A stretch of DNA of 8,892 nucleotides from DATLHO01 sp035539855 (GTDB lineage: Bacteria; Bacteroidota; Ignavibacteria; OLB7). The notes below the pieces were generated by a model. The model ran no database searches, had not been told where the DNA came from, and worked only from the letters and a program-made list of their open reading frames with translations. Positions 1 to 7,149 of the stretch are shown one piece after another (position 1 is the stretch's first letter; each line of letters opens with the position of its first letter). Location: contig DATLHO010000084.1 in the NCBI GenBank assembly GCA_035539855.1, forward strand, positions 1-8,892, read 5' to 3'. The position numbers were made by a program, and so were the translations under genes.

Positions 1-575
1 CCGTTCGGGACGATGCCGACGTGCCGTGCGTCGATCGCGGAGCCGAAGACGTCGCGCACGGTCGTGCCGAGCACGAGCGCGCGATCGACGAGCGAGAAAC
101 CGATGCGGGCGATCGCTCGTCCGAGCGGACCGTTGTCGTGGATCAGATCGAAGCGCCCTGCGCGCAGATGGACGATGACGCGGGTGCCGAGCACGCGGGC
201 AGGGACAATGAACAGGAGATCGCGAACGAATCCCCAGAGCCCGCGCGCGATCGGGACGTAGATCGCGTCGGGCCGTCGCCGCATGAGGATTCCGAGACAT
301 TCGGCGCCATGCTTCAGCGCCATCTTCACATTGTGCCAGCCGAAGCGCCCGATGTCGTCGAAGCCCTCGGGATCGCCCGTGTTCACGTGATCGATATCGA
401 AGTACCGCGCGAGCACGGTCGAATCGAGCAACCGCCGCGTCGCAATCGCCGGCCCGATGAACGGCGGCGGCAAGGGCCCGATCACCAGTAGCCGCGGGCG
501 TTTGCCCGCGCGCCCCTTCGCACGCCGCGCCGCAATGCCCGTACGCGCCGCGTCCGCGACGATGTGATCGGACAT
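1..575 (-). CDS. family 4 glycosyltransferase, N-terminal part (3' end beyond window)
   Basis: This reading frame begins at the ATG at 575-573 and stays open to the window edge, giving 191 complete codons. After a basic stretch of about 27 residues, residues 28-50 (LLVIGPLPPPFIGPAIATRRLL) form the first beta strand and glycine-rich loop typical of the GT-B acceptor domain in GT4 enzymes. The next parts fit that domain too: a YVPIARG segment near 106-112, a hydrophobic FVRDLLFIVPARVLG helix, then VIVHLRAGRFD near 133-143. The visible part ends at VPNG, where GT4 proteins usually have the V-x-NG loop that starts the nucleotide-sugar-binding domain. The catalytic E-x7-E region lies outside the window. 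The gene starts 2 bases after the stop of the GT4 gene before it (TGA-CA-ATG), so it is probably translationally coupled. No clear Shine-Dalgarno sequence is visible. The role is inferred to be transfer of one sugar to a growing surface glycan at the cytoplasmic membrane face; donor and acceptor cannot be read. Confidence 0.85.
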   Translation of the reverse strand, partial: MSDHIVADAARTGIAARRAKGRAGKRPRLLVIGPLPPPFIGPAIATRRLLDSTVLARYFDIDHVNTGDPEGFDDIGRFGWHNVKMALKHGAECLGILMRRRPDAIYVPIARGLWGFVRDLLFIVPARVLGTRVIVHLRAGRFDLIHDNGPLGRAIARIGFSLVDRALVLGTTVRDVFGSAIDARHVGIVPN

Positions 576-577
576 TG

Positions 578-1762
578 TCATCGCATCACGCGCCTGATCG
601 CGTCGCGATAGCCCTCGGCGCTGCGCTCCGGCGTCAGCGATTCGAGGGCGTGACGCTTGGCGGAGGCGCCCATGCGCTCGCGCAGCTCGGAATCCTCGGC
701 AAGCCTCGCGATCGCCGCGGCGAACGCGGCGCGGTCGCGCGGGTCGACGATCGCGCCGCTCTCGCCGTCACGAACGATGTCGACGGTTCCGCCGGAGAGC
801 ATCGAACCGATCACCGGAAGTCCCGCCGCGGCGCCCTCGACCATCACGAGGCCGAAGACATCCTTGAGCGACGGGAACACGAGCACGTCGGCCATCGCGT
901 AGAACGAGGGGAGCTCCGGCTTCTGGCGATAGCCGTGAAAGTAGACGGCGCCCTCGATCCCGAGGCGCACGGCGTGCGCACGAAGCTCGGCCTCCTGCGG
1001 ACCCGAGCCGACCAGGTGCAGCGCGATGTCGTCGCGACCGGTCGCCGCGAGCGCGTCCAGCAGCAGGGGAAGTCCCTTGAGCTCGAGGAGCTCCCCGACG
1101 AACAGCAGGTGCATGCCGTAGGGGCGCCCGTCTCGCGTCGTGTATCCCGCGCGCAGCTCGGCGTCGCTGCCGCCGGCGCGCAGCGCATCGACGCTCGTGC
1201 GGAAGAACTCGGTGTCGACGACGTTGATGGCGATCGCGATGCGCTCGGGATCGACGCCGCGACGGCGCAGGTACGACGCCGCGCTCGTGCCGTAGACGAC
1301 GAAGCCGTCGGCCGATCGCAGGAACAGTTGGCGGAACGAGTCACGCACCCGGGGGTACGATCGCTGCGCGGCCGCGTCGTCGGTCTCTCCGGTGTAGACA
1401 ATGCACGGAATGCCTCTAGCCCGGCAGTGCCAGAGCACGAGCAGCGCGGTCGGATCCATTGCCCACGCGAGAACGACGACGGCGGGCTTCATCCGGTCGA
1501 TCGTGCGCGTGATCCCGAGCGCGCGCAACGGGATCGATGCTCCGGGCCGGCCGTAGATCGCCTCGATCCCCTCGAACTCCGACTCGTCGATCTTCCAGTA
1601 GCGCGGGCGCTTGCCGGAGCCGATGAAGTAGACCGTCAGGTCGATCGCGTCGGCCGCGAGCGCGCGCGCGAAAGCCCGGTACTGCGGCAACCGGTACGGC
1701 GTCGGGATGTTCGTCACGTGGAGCACACGCGCGGCGTTACCGCTGGGAGGCATAGGCGGCAT
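578..1762 (-). CDS. family 4 glycosyltransferase (GT-B fold)
   Basis: A complete protein of 394 residues, the usual length for a GT4 enzyme. Residues 12-30 (RVLHVTNIPTPYRLPQYRA) are the N-terminal strand and loop of the acceptor domain, a form common in polysaccharide-cluster GT4 proteins. The C-terminal donor domain begins near LLFVGELLELKGLPLLLDA (219-237), followed by LHLVGSGPQEAEL (248-260) and YFHGYRQKPELPSFYAMADVL (274-294). The E-x7-E-type motif is DVFGLVMVE (301-309), with Asp in the first position; the order PS-x2-DVFGLV is familiar in this family. GLPVIGSMLSGGTVDIV (314-330) is the usual loop after it. The ATG at 1762 overlaps the end of the Wzy-like gene by 26 bases; a second in-frame ATG at 1753 would reduce this to 17. 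Neither has a good ribosome binding site, so the exact start is open. There is no signal peptide or membrane segment, so a cytoplasmic or membrane-associated enzyme adding a sugar to a lipid-linked intermediate is inferred. The sugar cannot be deduced. Confidence 0.93.
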   Translation of the reverse strand: MPPMPPSGNAARVLHVTNIPTPYRLPQYRAFARALAADAIDLTVYFIGSGKRPRYWKIDESEFEGIEAIYGRPGASIPLRALGITRTIDRMKPAVVVLAWAMDPTALLVLWHCRARGIPCIVYTGETDDAAAQRSYPRVRDSFRQLFLRSADGFVVYGTSAASYLRRRGVDPERIAIAINVVDTEFFRTSVDALRAGGSDAELRAGYTTRDGRPYGMHLLFVGELLELKGLPLLLDALAATGRDDIALHLVGSGPQEAELRAHAVRLGIEGAVYFHGYRQKPELPSFYAMADVLVFPSLKDVFGLVMVEGAAAGLPVIGSMLSGGTVDIVRDGESGAIVDPRDRAAFAAAIARLAEDSELRERMGASAKRHALESLTPERSAEGYRDAIRRVMR

Positions 1763-3191
1763 CGTTGAGCATGAGCGTTTCGGCGATGATCTGCTCGCGC
1801 TCGAGCCGATCGAGGAGCTCGCGCTGGCGCCGCGCCTGCACGAGCGCGCTGACGGTCCAGAACAGCAGCCACACCGGCAGCGTCACGCGCGCGATCTCGA
1901 GGTAGTTGTCGAGCGGCGCGAGAAGGCACAGGTAGACCGAGCCGGTGACAAGTGCCGAGGCGAGCGGCACGATCTGCGGATCGGATCGCTCGATCGCGAA
2001 GCGCGCGTAGCGCACGACGTGACGCATCATCGTGACGTAGATCAGCCCGAGCACGATGAGCCCGGGAATGCCGAGCTCCGCCATTGCCGCGAGCACGCTT
2101 GAGGCCGGGTTGTTCGCCTGGACCGATCCAAAGACCGATTCCATCTCAAAGAGCGGCGCTATGTACTCGACGAACACGTCGGTCTGGAACTCGACGTCCG
2201 GGAACATCCCGCCGATGATCCGGCCGACCCCCTTCTCCGTGCTGGCCATCGGCTCGACGATGAACGTATAGGCCGATCGGCTCACCATCGTTCCCGGACC
2301 CGCCCCGAAGAGGAACGTTCCCGGACGATCGGCATACATCGAGATCGTGTTGCCGTAGGCGATCACCTTGCCGAAGTCGGAGACCATCTCGGGATTGCTC
2401 GCGAGGTCGCCGAGGTCGTCGAACTTCAGGTCGAAGCTCTCGCTGCTGCTGATGTAGCTGAAGGCGTAGTACCCGATGCCGGCCATGAGCATGACCGCGA
2501 ACGCCATGCGGAACACGCGCTTGCCGTAGAGGAACGCCAGAAGCACCAGGTACGAGATGAAGAACGCCGGCGTCGCCGTGCGATACTGCAGCAGCAGAAA
2601 CGTGACGACGACGGCGAGCTGGATCGCGATCCCGACGAAGATTCGAGCGCGGTCGAATCGCATGCGGCCGAGGAAGTACCCGCCGATGATCACCAGAAAG
2701 GCGCTGAACTGATACGCGTTGAGCCCGAACGTCCCCGACATGTAATCGGGATTGCCCGTCGCAAAGAAGGTCGGGATGCTCACCAGCATCACGACCAGTC
2801 CCTCGACGATGAACATCACGAAGAGAAAGCGCGCGGTCTGCTGCGCCATCTTCTCCTTGCGCTTGATGAGCTTGTTGAGCGACAGGAACAGCGCGGGACC
2901 CGCGGTGATGCCGAAGATGTACAGGAGCACCGGCGCGTAATGCGTGCGCTCGAGGTTTGCCACGCCCGAGGCGACCGCGATCACGACGAGTGCGCCCGTC
3001 CAGCGCAGCAGCTTCCCGTGGAGCGTGCGATCGATGCCGCGCAGCGAGCCGGCGAACATCGCGCCGATAGCGAGCAGCGGGATGAAGACGAGGTCGACGA
3101 GATCGAGTGCCTTCGGCATCACGCGCAACGTCTCGGAGAAGAAGCGCGCTGTCAGCAGGACGAAGAAGAAGGCGAGGACGACGTAGTTCAT
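1737..3191 (-). CDS. O-antigen polymerase/ligase-like polytopic membrane protein (Wzy/WaaL type)
   Basis: A protein of 484 residues. Eleven or twelve hydrophobic segments can be seen, at about 2-16, 31-48, 63-78, 85-105, 120-141, 157-176, 182-202, 208-222, 227-247, 364-388, 406-424 and 433-451. A large hydrophilic loop of about 115 residues (248-363) holds FLFGAGPGT (293-301); a G-x-GPG signature in the long periplasmic loop is typical of the Wzy/WaaL group. NPASSVLAAMAELGIPGL after the loop is also typical. Arg182 and Arg204 flank a central helix, in line with the conserved arginines of these enzymes. The start is set by the ATG at 3191-3189, which overlaps the AsnB stop as ATGA; the longer in-frame extension upstream only shadows the AsnB gene. 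The C-terminal tail (452-484) is a highly charged helix on the predicted cytoplasmic side. The family joins undecaprenyl-linked repeat units, or ligates glycans to a lipid, at the periplasmic membrane face. Polymerase and ligase cannot be told apart by sequence; polymerase is slightly preferred given the operon. Confidence 0.85.
   Translation of the reverse strand: MNYVVLAFFFVLLTARFFSETLRVMPKALDLVDLVFIPLLAIGAMFAGSLRGIDRTLHGKLLRWTGALVVIAVASGVANLERTHYAPVLLYIFGITAGPALFLSLNKLIKRKEKMAQQTARFLFVMFIVEGLVVMLVSIPTFFATGNPDYMSGTFGLNAYQFSAFLVIIGGYFLGRMRFDRARIFVGIAIQLAVVVTFLLLQYRTATPAFFISYLVLLAFLYGKRVFRMAFAVMLMAGIGYYAFSYISSSESFDLKFDDLGDLASNPEMVSDFGKVIAYGNTISMYADRPGTFLFGAGPGTMVSRSAYTFIVEPMASTEKGVGRIIGGMFPDVEFQTDVFVEYIAPLFEMESVFGSVQANNPASSVLAAMAELGIPGLIVLGLIYVTMMRHVVRYARFAIERSDPQIVPLASALVTGSVYLCLLAPLDNYLEIARVTLPVWLLFWTVSALVQARRQRELLDRLEREQIIAETLMLNDAAYASQR
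3188..3191 (-). promoter_or_regulatory. ATGA stop/start overlap (AsnB to Wzy-like)
   Basis: The start codon of the Wzy-like gene and the TGA stop of the asparagine synthetase-like gene share the four bases ATGA. This is a standard sign of translational coupling and fixes the start of the membrane protein. Confidence 0.85.
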
Positions 3192-5101
3192 GCGTCCCCC
3201 GCCGATGCGAACCACCGGCGATACCACGTCACCAGCGAGTACAGCTCCCAGGTGACGCCACCGCTTTCGAGATCTCCCTCGGCCGCGAGCACCTCCTCGA
3301 CGCCGCCGAGCATCGAGCGGCCGCTCTGGCCCAGGTGCTCCGCGATCGCCGGAAGCGTCTCGCGAATCTCGTCGATCATCATCGTGCCGGCCCACTCGCG
3401 CACCGGGACGCAGAATCCCTGCTTGCGACGGTAGAGGAACTCGTGAGGGACGATCGGCTCGAGCGCCTTCTTCAACAGATACTTCGCCGTGCCGTCGCGG
3501 TACTTCAGGTGCTGCGGCATCTGCATCGCGAGCTCGACCAGCTTGTGGTCGAGGAAGGGCACGCGGATTTCCACCGAGTTGGCCATGCCCATGCGGTCGG
3601 CGCGATAGAGGAAGACCGGCTCGACCTCCGAGCGCATCCCCCAGTACGAGAGCCACTCGGCGTAGTCGTCGCTCGATCGCATGGTGTCGAAGTGCGCGCG
3701 CTCGCGGCCGACGCCGGCGTAGACGCTGCGCGCTCCCCCGTCGACGACCTCGCGGAAGCCGCGCACGCTCTTGAGCGCGCTCGTTCCGCCGACATACAGC
3801 TCGTCGCCGGCAGCCGCGCGCGCGAGGAGCTCGCCCGGGACGCCGTTGAGTCCGAAGCGCGTGCCGACACGATGCGCCGCACGCAGCAGCGGCGCCGGGA
3901 CGCCGCGCACGGCCTGCCAGTAGCGATGCACCTTCAGGTACTTCAGGTACTTCGAGTAGCCACAGAGGATCTCGTCGCTGCCGTCGCCGTTGAGAATCAC
4001 GACCGCCCCTTCTCGCCGGGCGAGCTGAGACAGGAAGTAGATCGGGATCACCGTCGGATCGCTCACCGGCTCGTCGAGATACCAGGCGAGCTCGGGCAGA
4101 TGTCGCGCGAGATCCTCGCGCGTGATCTCGATCTCGTGATGGCGCGCGCCGTAGTGCTCGGCGGCGCGGCGCGCGACCGTGCGCTCGTCGTAGGCGTCCT
4201 GTCCCTTGAACCCTGCGGTGAACGTGCTGATGCCGCCGCCGGCCAGGCGGCTCATGATCGCAAGGTTCGCGGTGGAGTCGACGCCGCCGGAGAGGAACAC
4301 ACCGACCGGCACGTCGCTGACCATGCGCAGTCGCACGGACTCCTCGAGGGTCGCGAGCAGTCGCGAACGGTAGTACTCCTCACCGGCATCGGCGGGAGCG
4401 TCGATCGGCACGTCGTACGGAGACCAGTAGGCACGCGTCGTAATCGTGCCGTCGGCCTCGACGATCATCGTGTGCCCGGCGTGCAGCTTGCTGATCCCCT
4501 CGAACATCGTCGCGGGTGCCATGACCTTGCCGAACGCCAGGTACTCGCGCAGCGCTTCGCCGTCGAGACGCTTCGGCACGTCCGGCAGCGCGAGCAGGGC
4601 TTTGATCTCCGAGGCGAACGACAGCGCGCCTCCGGCCGTCGTGAAATACAGCGGCTTGATCCCCACCCGGTCGCGCGCCAGGAGCATGCGGTCGCGGCGG
4701 ACGTCGTAGATCGCGAACGCGAACATCCCGCGCAGGCGATCGACGACGTCGGCGCCGTACTCCTCATAGCCGTGGATGATCGTCTCGGTGTCGGTGTGGC
4801 TGGCGAACGTGTGCCCGCGGGCGATGAGATCGTCGCGCAGCTCGGCGAAGTTGTAGATCTCGCCATTGAAGACGATCCAGACCGTTCCGTCCTCGTTGCG
4901 CATCGGCTGGTGGCCGGCCGCCGAGAGGTCGATGATGCTCAGTCGGCGATGCCCGAGCGCGACGCGGCGGTCGTCGGAAAACCAGACGCCGGCGTCGTCC
5001 GGACCGCGGTGCGCCAGCGTGTCGAGCGCACGCGAGAACGCGCCGTCATCGAAACGAAGGGCGCGCCGGTCGAGGGCGATGGCACCGAGGATTCCGCACA
5101 T
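3188..5101 (-). CDS. asnB: asparagine synthetase-like glutamine-hydrolysing amidotransferase
   Basis: A full-length protein of 637 residues, close to the usual 600-650. The start must be the ATG at 5101 because the next codon gives Cys2, the N-terminal nucleophile of class II glutamine amidotransferases (MCGILGAI). The glutaminase domain (about 1-215) shows HRGPDD (31-36), HRRLSIIDLS (51-60), NGEIYN (79-84) and HTDTETI (102-108), all glutamine-site elements. The synthetase domain has the ATP pyrophosphatase loop SGGVDST (271-277), NGDGSDE (371-377) and a MANSVEIRVPFLDHKLVELA stretch. All key residues appear intact. The family makes asparagine from aspartate, glutamine and ATP, but homologues within surface-polysaccharide clusters are widely suspected, and in some cases known, to amidate sugar acids or other acceptors. 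The context favours such a specialised role, yet housekeeping asparagine synthesis cannot be excluded. The gene begins 5 bases after the stop of the T9SS cargo gene and overlaps the next gene by 4 bases. A tandem YLKYLK at 385-390 is encoded by two identical 9-base units. Confidence 0.93.
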   Translation of the reverse strand: MCGILGAIALDRRALRFDDGAFSRALDTLAHRGPDDAGVWFSDDRRVALGHRRLSIIDLSAAGHQPMRNEDGTVWIVFNGEIYNFAELRDDLIARGHTFASHTDTETIIHGYEEYGADVVDRLRGMFAFAIYDVRRDRMLLARDRVGIKPLYFTTAGGALSFASEIKALLALPDVPKRLDGEALREYLAFGKVMAPATMFEGISKLHAGHTMIVEADGTITTRAYWSPYDVPIDAPADAGEEYYRSRLLATLEESVRLRMVSDVPVGVFLSGGVDSTANLAIMSRLAGGGISTFTAGFKGQDAYDERTVARRAAEHYGARHHEIEITREDLARHLPELAWYLDEPVSDPTVIPIYFLSQLARREGAVVILNGDGSDEILCGYSKYLKYLKVHRYWQAVRGVPAPLLRAAHRVGTRFGLNGVPGELLARAAAGDELYVGGTSALKSVRGFREVVDGGARSVYAGVGRERAHFDTMRSSDDYAEWLSYWGMRSEVEPVFLYRADRMGMANSVEIRVPFLDHKLVELAMQMPQHLKYRDGTAKYLLKKALEPIVPHEFLYRRKQGFCVPVREWAGTMMIDEIRETLPAIAEHLGQSGRSMLGGVEEVLAAEGDLESGGVTWELYSLVTWYRRWFASAGDA

Positions 5102-5106
5102 AGGAG

Positions 5107-7095
5107 CTAGCGTTGAACGACGAGCGGCGTCGTGACCGACTCGCGCGCCGTCGACAGCCGCAGCAGGTAGCGGCCGGGGGCGATGCCGGCGAGATCGGCC
5201 GGGAGCGAGTACTCGCCCGCGACGATCCTGCCCGTGTACAGCTCGAAGGGCTCGCGGCCGCCGGCGTCGACGAGCGTCAGACGCACCGGACCATCCTCCG
5301 AGACCGAGAAGTTGATGACGGCCGTGCCCCGTACGGGATTGGGAGCGACGACGCGAAGCGCCGTTTCGGAGCCGACGCGGACGGTTCGCAGCGACCCGAC
5401 CTCGCAGAGCTCGATGGTCATCGGCGCGTTGGTCGTGCGCGCGGCCCACGCGCAGTGCCGCGGGTTCATCGCCAGGTCGGGCTCGACCGAGATGATCCGC
5501 ACGATGCTCTCGTTCGTCGGTCCGGCGAGCAGCACCGCCGAATACCGGGCGAGCACCGCCGCCTCGCTGGCAAGTGGACGATAGAGACGCAGCGTTCCCG
5601 GAGTGATCTCCTCGACACCGGCGCTGTCGAGATACAGCAGCAGCGGATCAACCTCGATCGTCGTCGTCACGCCGCGGATCGGACGGAAGGCGCTGTCGAG
5701 CGCGCCGCGGTAGTTCAGCGTCAGCTCGACGCGATCGCCCGGCGCGCCGTAGATCGGAGCGACCGAGAAGAGGCCGCCGACATGTCCTTCGATGACCGTC
5801 GCGATATCGAGCACGGTGCCGTCGGTGCCGGGCTCGGCGCCGTACGGCGCGGCCTGGCAGTTCATGAGGTTCGCCGCGGTGTAAACGCCCGGTGACCCGC
5901 CGCGCACGTCCGTCGTGAGTCCCGGCTGCGCGACGATCGTGCGCAGCAGAACGAGCCCGCCTCCCCCACCGCCGCCCGGTCCGTGACAGCCGTTCGGTCC
6001 GCGACCGGATCCGCCCTCGCCGCCGCGCGCGGAGACCGTCAGCGCGGAGTGCAGCGAATCGACTTCGAGGAGGACCGTGCCTCCTCCGCCTCCTCCACCG
6101 GCGCCGTCGATGCCCGCCATCGAGGGCGACGCGCCGTCGGCGCGAAGGTACTGTCCGTTGCCGAAGAGATGCGTCGCGCGAACGGCCACGATGCCGCCGC
6201 CGCGTCCGCCGATCGTTCCTTCGAAATCGTTGGCGTGCCCTCCCCCGGCGCCGCCGCCGACATAGAGTCGGTCATCGTACGAAAGCGAGGCGAGGCCCGC
6301 GCCACCCTCACCGGAATTCGTTCCCTGCGTGCAGAACCCAGTGTACTGCCCGCCGCCACGTCCCCCGTCGCCGATGCCGGCGCCGCCGCCGCCGCCGGTG
6401 TTCGAGCTGTTGCCGCCACCGCCCGCGGTCGCCGCGCGGCCGCGGCCGCCGAACGCGCGGACGGTGTCATAGAGCGCAACCGTCTCGCCGCGACCGGAGC
6501 CCAGGTCGCTCGACTGGTCGAGCACGCGGTTGGGCACGTCACACGGTAGCGCGTTCTGCACTCTCATGCGACCTCCGGCGAACGCGCTGGCGCTCGCGTC
6601 GATCGTGCCGTCGAGCCAGAGCGTGTCCATCACCTCGAGCGCGATCACTCCGCCGGTACGGCCGTCCCATGCACGCGCGCGCACCGTGTCGACGACTCGC
6701 GCCATCCGATGCCGCGGAACGCGCACGAGCTGCACGAAGCCGCGCACGTCGAACGTCCGGGCGACGGGCTCCAGCAGTGTGATCGTCCGACCGGAGATCG
6801 CCGCGATCGTGCCGAAGTGATAGGCACCGGCCAAGCCGACGTCGAGCAGGCGTCCGAAGCGATCGTCGGTCGTGACGGTGTCGATCGTGGCCCCCTTCAT
6901 CTGCACCAGCAGCACGCGGTCGCTAATGTCGAAGCCGCTTGTCGAATCGACGTCGATGGTGGGACCGCACGAGTCCACGCGCGTCACCGCGACGTAGCGG
7001 TTGATGACGCCCGAAAGCTCGACGACCTGCGCCCGGGCGCCGGCGGCGGCGAGCCCGAGAAGTGTCGCGGATAGCAGTATGGTGTAAACGTTCAT
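5107..7095 (-). CDS. secreted glycine-rich protein with C-terminal type IX secretion (T9SS type A) sorting domain
   Basis: A protein of 662 residues. Residues 1-23 are a signal peptide, with a hydrophobic core LLSATLLGLAAAG and a likely cleavage after ARA or AQ. Residues 45-175 follow a layout seen in Bacteroidota-group surface proteins: a GFDISDRVLLVQMKGATIDT stretch, VQLVRVPRH, then TGGVIALEV. A glycine-rich region spans about 215-380. Residues 440-560 look like a beta-sandwich of unknown type. The C-terminus (about 583-662) starts with VVAPNPVRGTAVINFSV and ends GRYLLRLST...TTPLVVQR, the form of a T9SS type A sorting domain: a PNP start, a beta-sandwich and a basic last residue. The protein is therefore expected to be exported by Sec, cross the outer membrane by T9SS and end at the cell surface or outside. 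Seven cysteines lie in the mature chain (43, 185, 255, 370, 413, 548, 564). No catalytic motif was recognised, so the function (structural, adhesive or other) is unknown. The ATG at 7095 is chosen over the GTG at 7101 because a GAGG lies 8 bases before it. It sits between glycan synthesis genes, which is unusual. Confidence 0.9.
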   Translation of the reverse strand: MNVYTILLSATLLGLAAAGARAQVVELSGVINRYVAVTRVDSCGPTIDVDSTSGFDISDRVLLVQMKGATIDTVTTDDRFGRLLDVGLAGAYHFGTIAAISGRTITLLEPVARTFDVRGFVQLVRVPRHRMARVVDTVRARAWDGRTGGVIALEVMDTLWLDGTIDASASAFAGGRMRVQNALPCDVPNRVLDQSSDLGSGRGETVALYDTVRAFGGRGRAATAGGGGNSSNTGGGGGAGIGDGGRGGGQYTGFCTQGTNSGEGGAGLASLSYDDRLYVGGGAGGGHANDFEGTIGGRGGGIVAVRATHLFGNGQYLRADGASPSMAGIDGAGGGGGGGTVLLEVDSLHSALTVSARGGEGGSGRGPNGCHGPGGGGGGGLVLLRTIVAQPGLTTDVRGGSPGVYTAANLMNCQAAPYGAEPGTDGTVLDIATVIEGHVGGLFSVAPIYGAPGDRVELTLNYRGALDSAFRPIRGVTTTIEVDPLLLYLDSAGVEEITPGTLRLYRPLASEAAVLARYSAVLLAGPTNESIVRIISVEPDLAMNPRHCAWAARTTNAPMTIELCEVGSLRTVRVGSETALRVVAPNPVRGTAVINFSVSEDGPVRLTLVDAGGREPFELYTGRIVAGEYSLPADLAGIAPGRYLLRLSTARESVTTPLVVQR
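5110..5349 (-). other. T9SS type A C-terminal sorting domain (coding segment)
   Basis: Codons 583-662 of the secreted protein form an approximately 80-residue Ig-like C-terminal signal. It begins with APNPVRGTAVINFSVSEDG, continues with VRLTLVDAGGRE, GEYSLPADLAGIAPGRYLLR, and ends in PLVVQR. The order PNP, strand, DxxG turn, then PGxYxLR, strand, basic end is the hallmark of T9SS cargo in Bacteroidota and relatives. In that system the domain targets the protein to the outer-membrane translocon and is then cleaved, with the cargo attached to surface glycan or released. Recognition is by eye. Confidence 0.85.
5956..6453 (-). repeat. glycine-rich region of the T9SS cargo protein
   Basis: Codons for about residues 215-380 of the secreted protein are dominated by GGN. 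They include two runs of seven consecutive glycines (333-339 and 374-380) and many GGxGG or GAGGG blocks. Each glycine block is followed by a short alternating hydrophobic stretch, for example GGGIVAVRATHL, GGTVLLEVDSL and GGLVLLRTIV, and then a charged ADGA, ARGGEG or VRGGSPG turn. This resembles the glycine-rich strand repeats of large bacterial surface proteins. It is a coding repeat, not a mobile element. Confidence 0.8.
7027..7095 (-). other. signal peptide coding segment
   Basis: The first 23 residues of the secreted protein (MNVYTILLSATLLGLAAAG followed by ARAQ) have a short polar start, a hydrophobic core and small residues at the probable cleavage site. There is no lipobox cysteine, so type I cleavage is expected. 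Export by the Sec route fits the T9SS domain at the other end. Confidence 0.85.
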
Positions 7096-7149
7096 TGGCA
7101 CGACCTCGCGGGGTGATGTTGCGATTCGTCGTTATCGATGCTGGACCTG
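7096..7149 (-). other. intergenic gap between the GT2 and T9SS cargo genes
   Basis: This 54-base gap is the only sizeable non-coding stretch in the window. It is somewhat richer in A and T than the genes (for example ATCGATAACGACGAATCG on the minus strand). It ends in the GAGG site before the cargo start. I see no clear promoter boxes and no stem-loop with a T-run. It could hold a weak internal promoter for the secreted protein, but nothing in the sequence proves it. Confidence 0.5.
7104..7107 (-). promoter_or_regulatory. Shine-Dalgarno-like GAGG that decides the start of the secreted protein
   Basis: Read on the minus strand, GAGG lies 8 bases before the ATG at 7095, but only 2 bases before the in-frame GTG at 7101. 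The spacing supports the ATG. Few other genes in the window show a comparable site, which fits the weak use of Shine-Dalgarno pairing in the Bacteroidota group. Confidence 0.55.

Noticed and set aside
575..1768. A 397-codon open frame on the plus strand
   Set aside because: It mirrors the GT4 gene almost exactly and has low-complexity, Arg-rich composition with no recognisable fold; a codon-bias shadow.
3107..5110. A 667-codon open frame on the plus strand
   Set aside because: It lies antisense to the asparagine synthetase-like gene, whose full set of catalytic motifs is certain. The plus-strand product is rich in Arg, Asp, Val and His with no recognisable domain, as expected of an open antisense frame in GC-rich coding DNA.
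5102..5449. N-terminal extension of the amidotransferase up to 5449
   Set aside because: It overlaps the T9SS sorting domain of the preceding gene, and the enzyme needs Cys at position 2, which is given only by the ATG at 5101.
5956..6453. Pro-rich plus-strand frames and a possible tandem DNA repeat in the GC-rich tract
   Set aside because: The tract is explained by the glycine-rich coding region of the secreted protein on the minus strand; units are irregular in length, and not an array or CRISPR.
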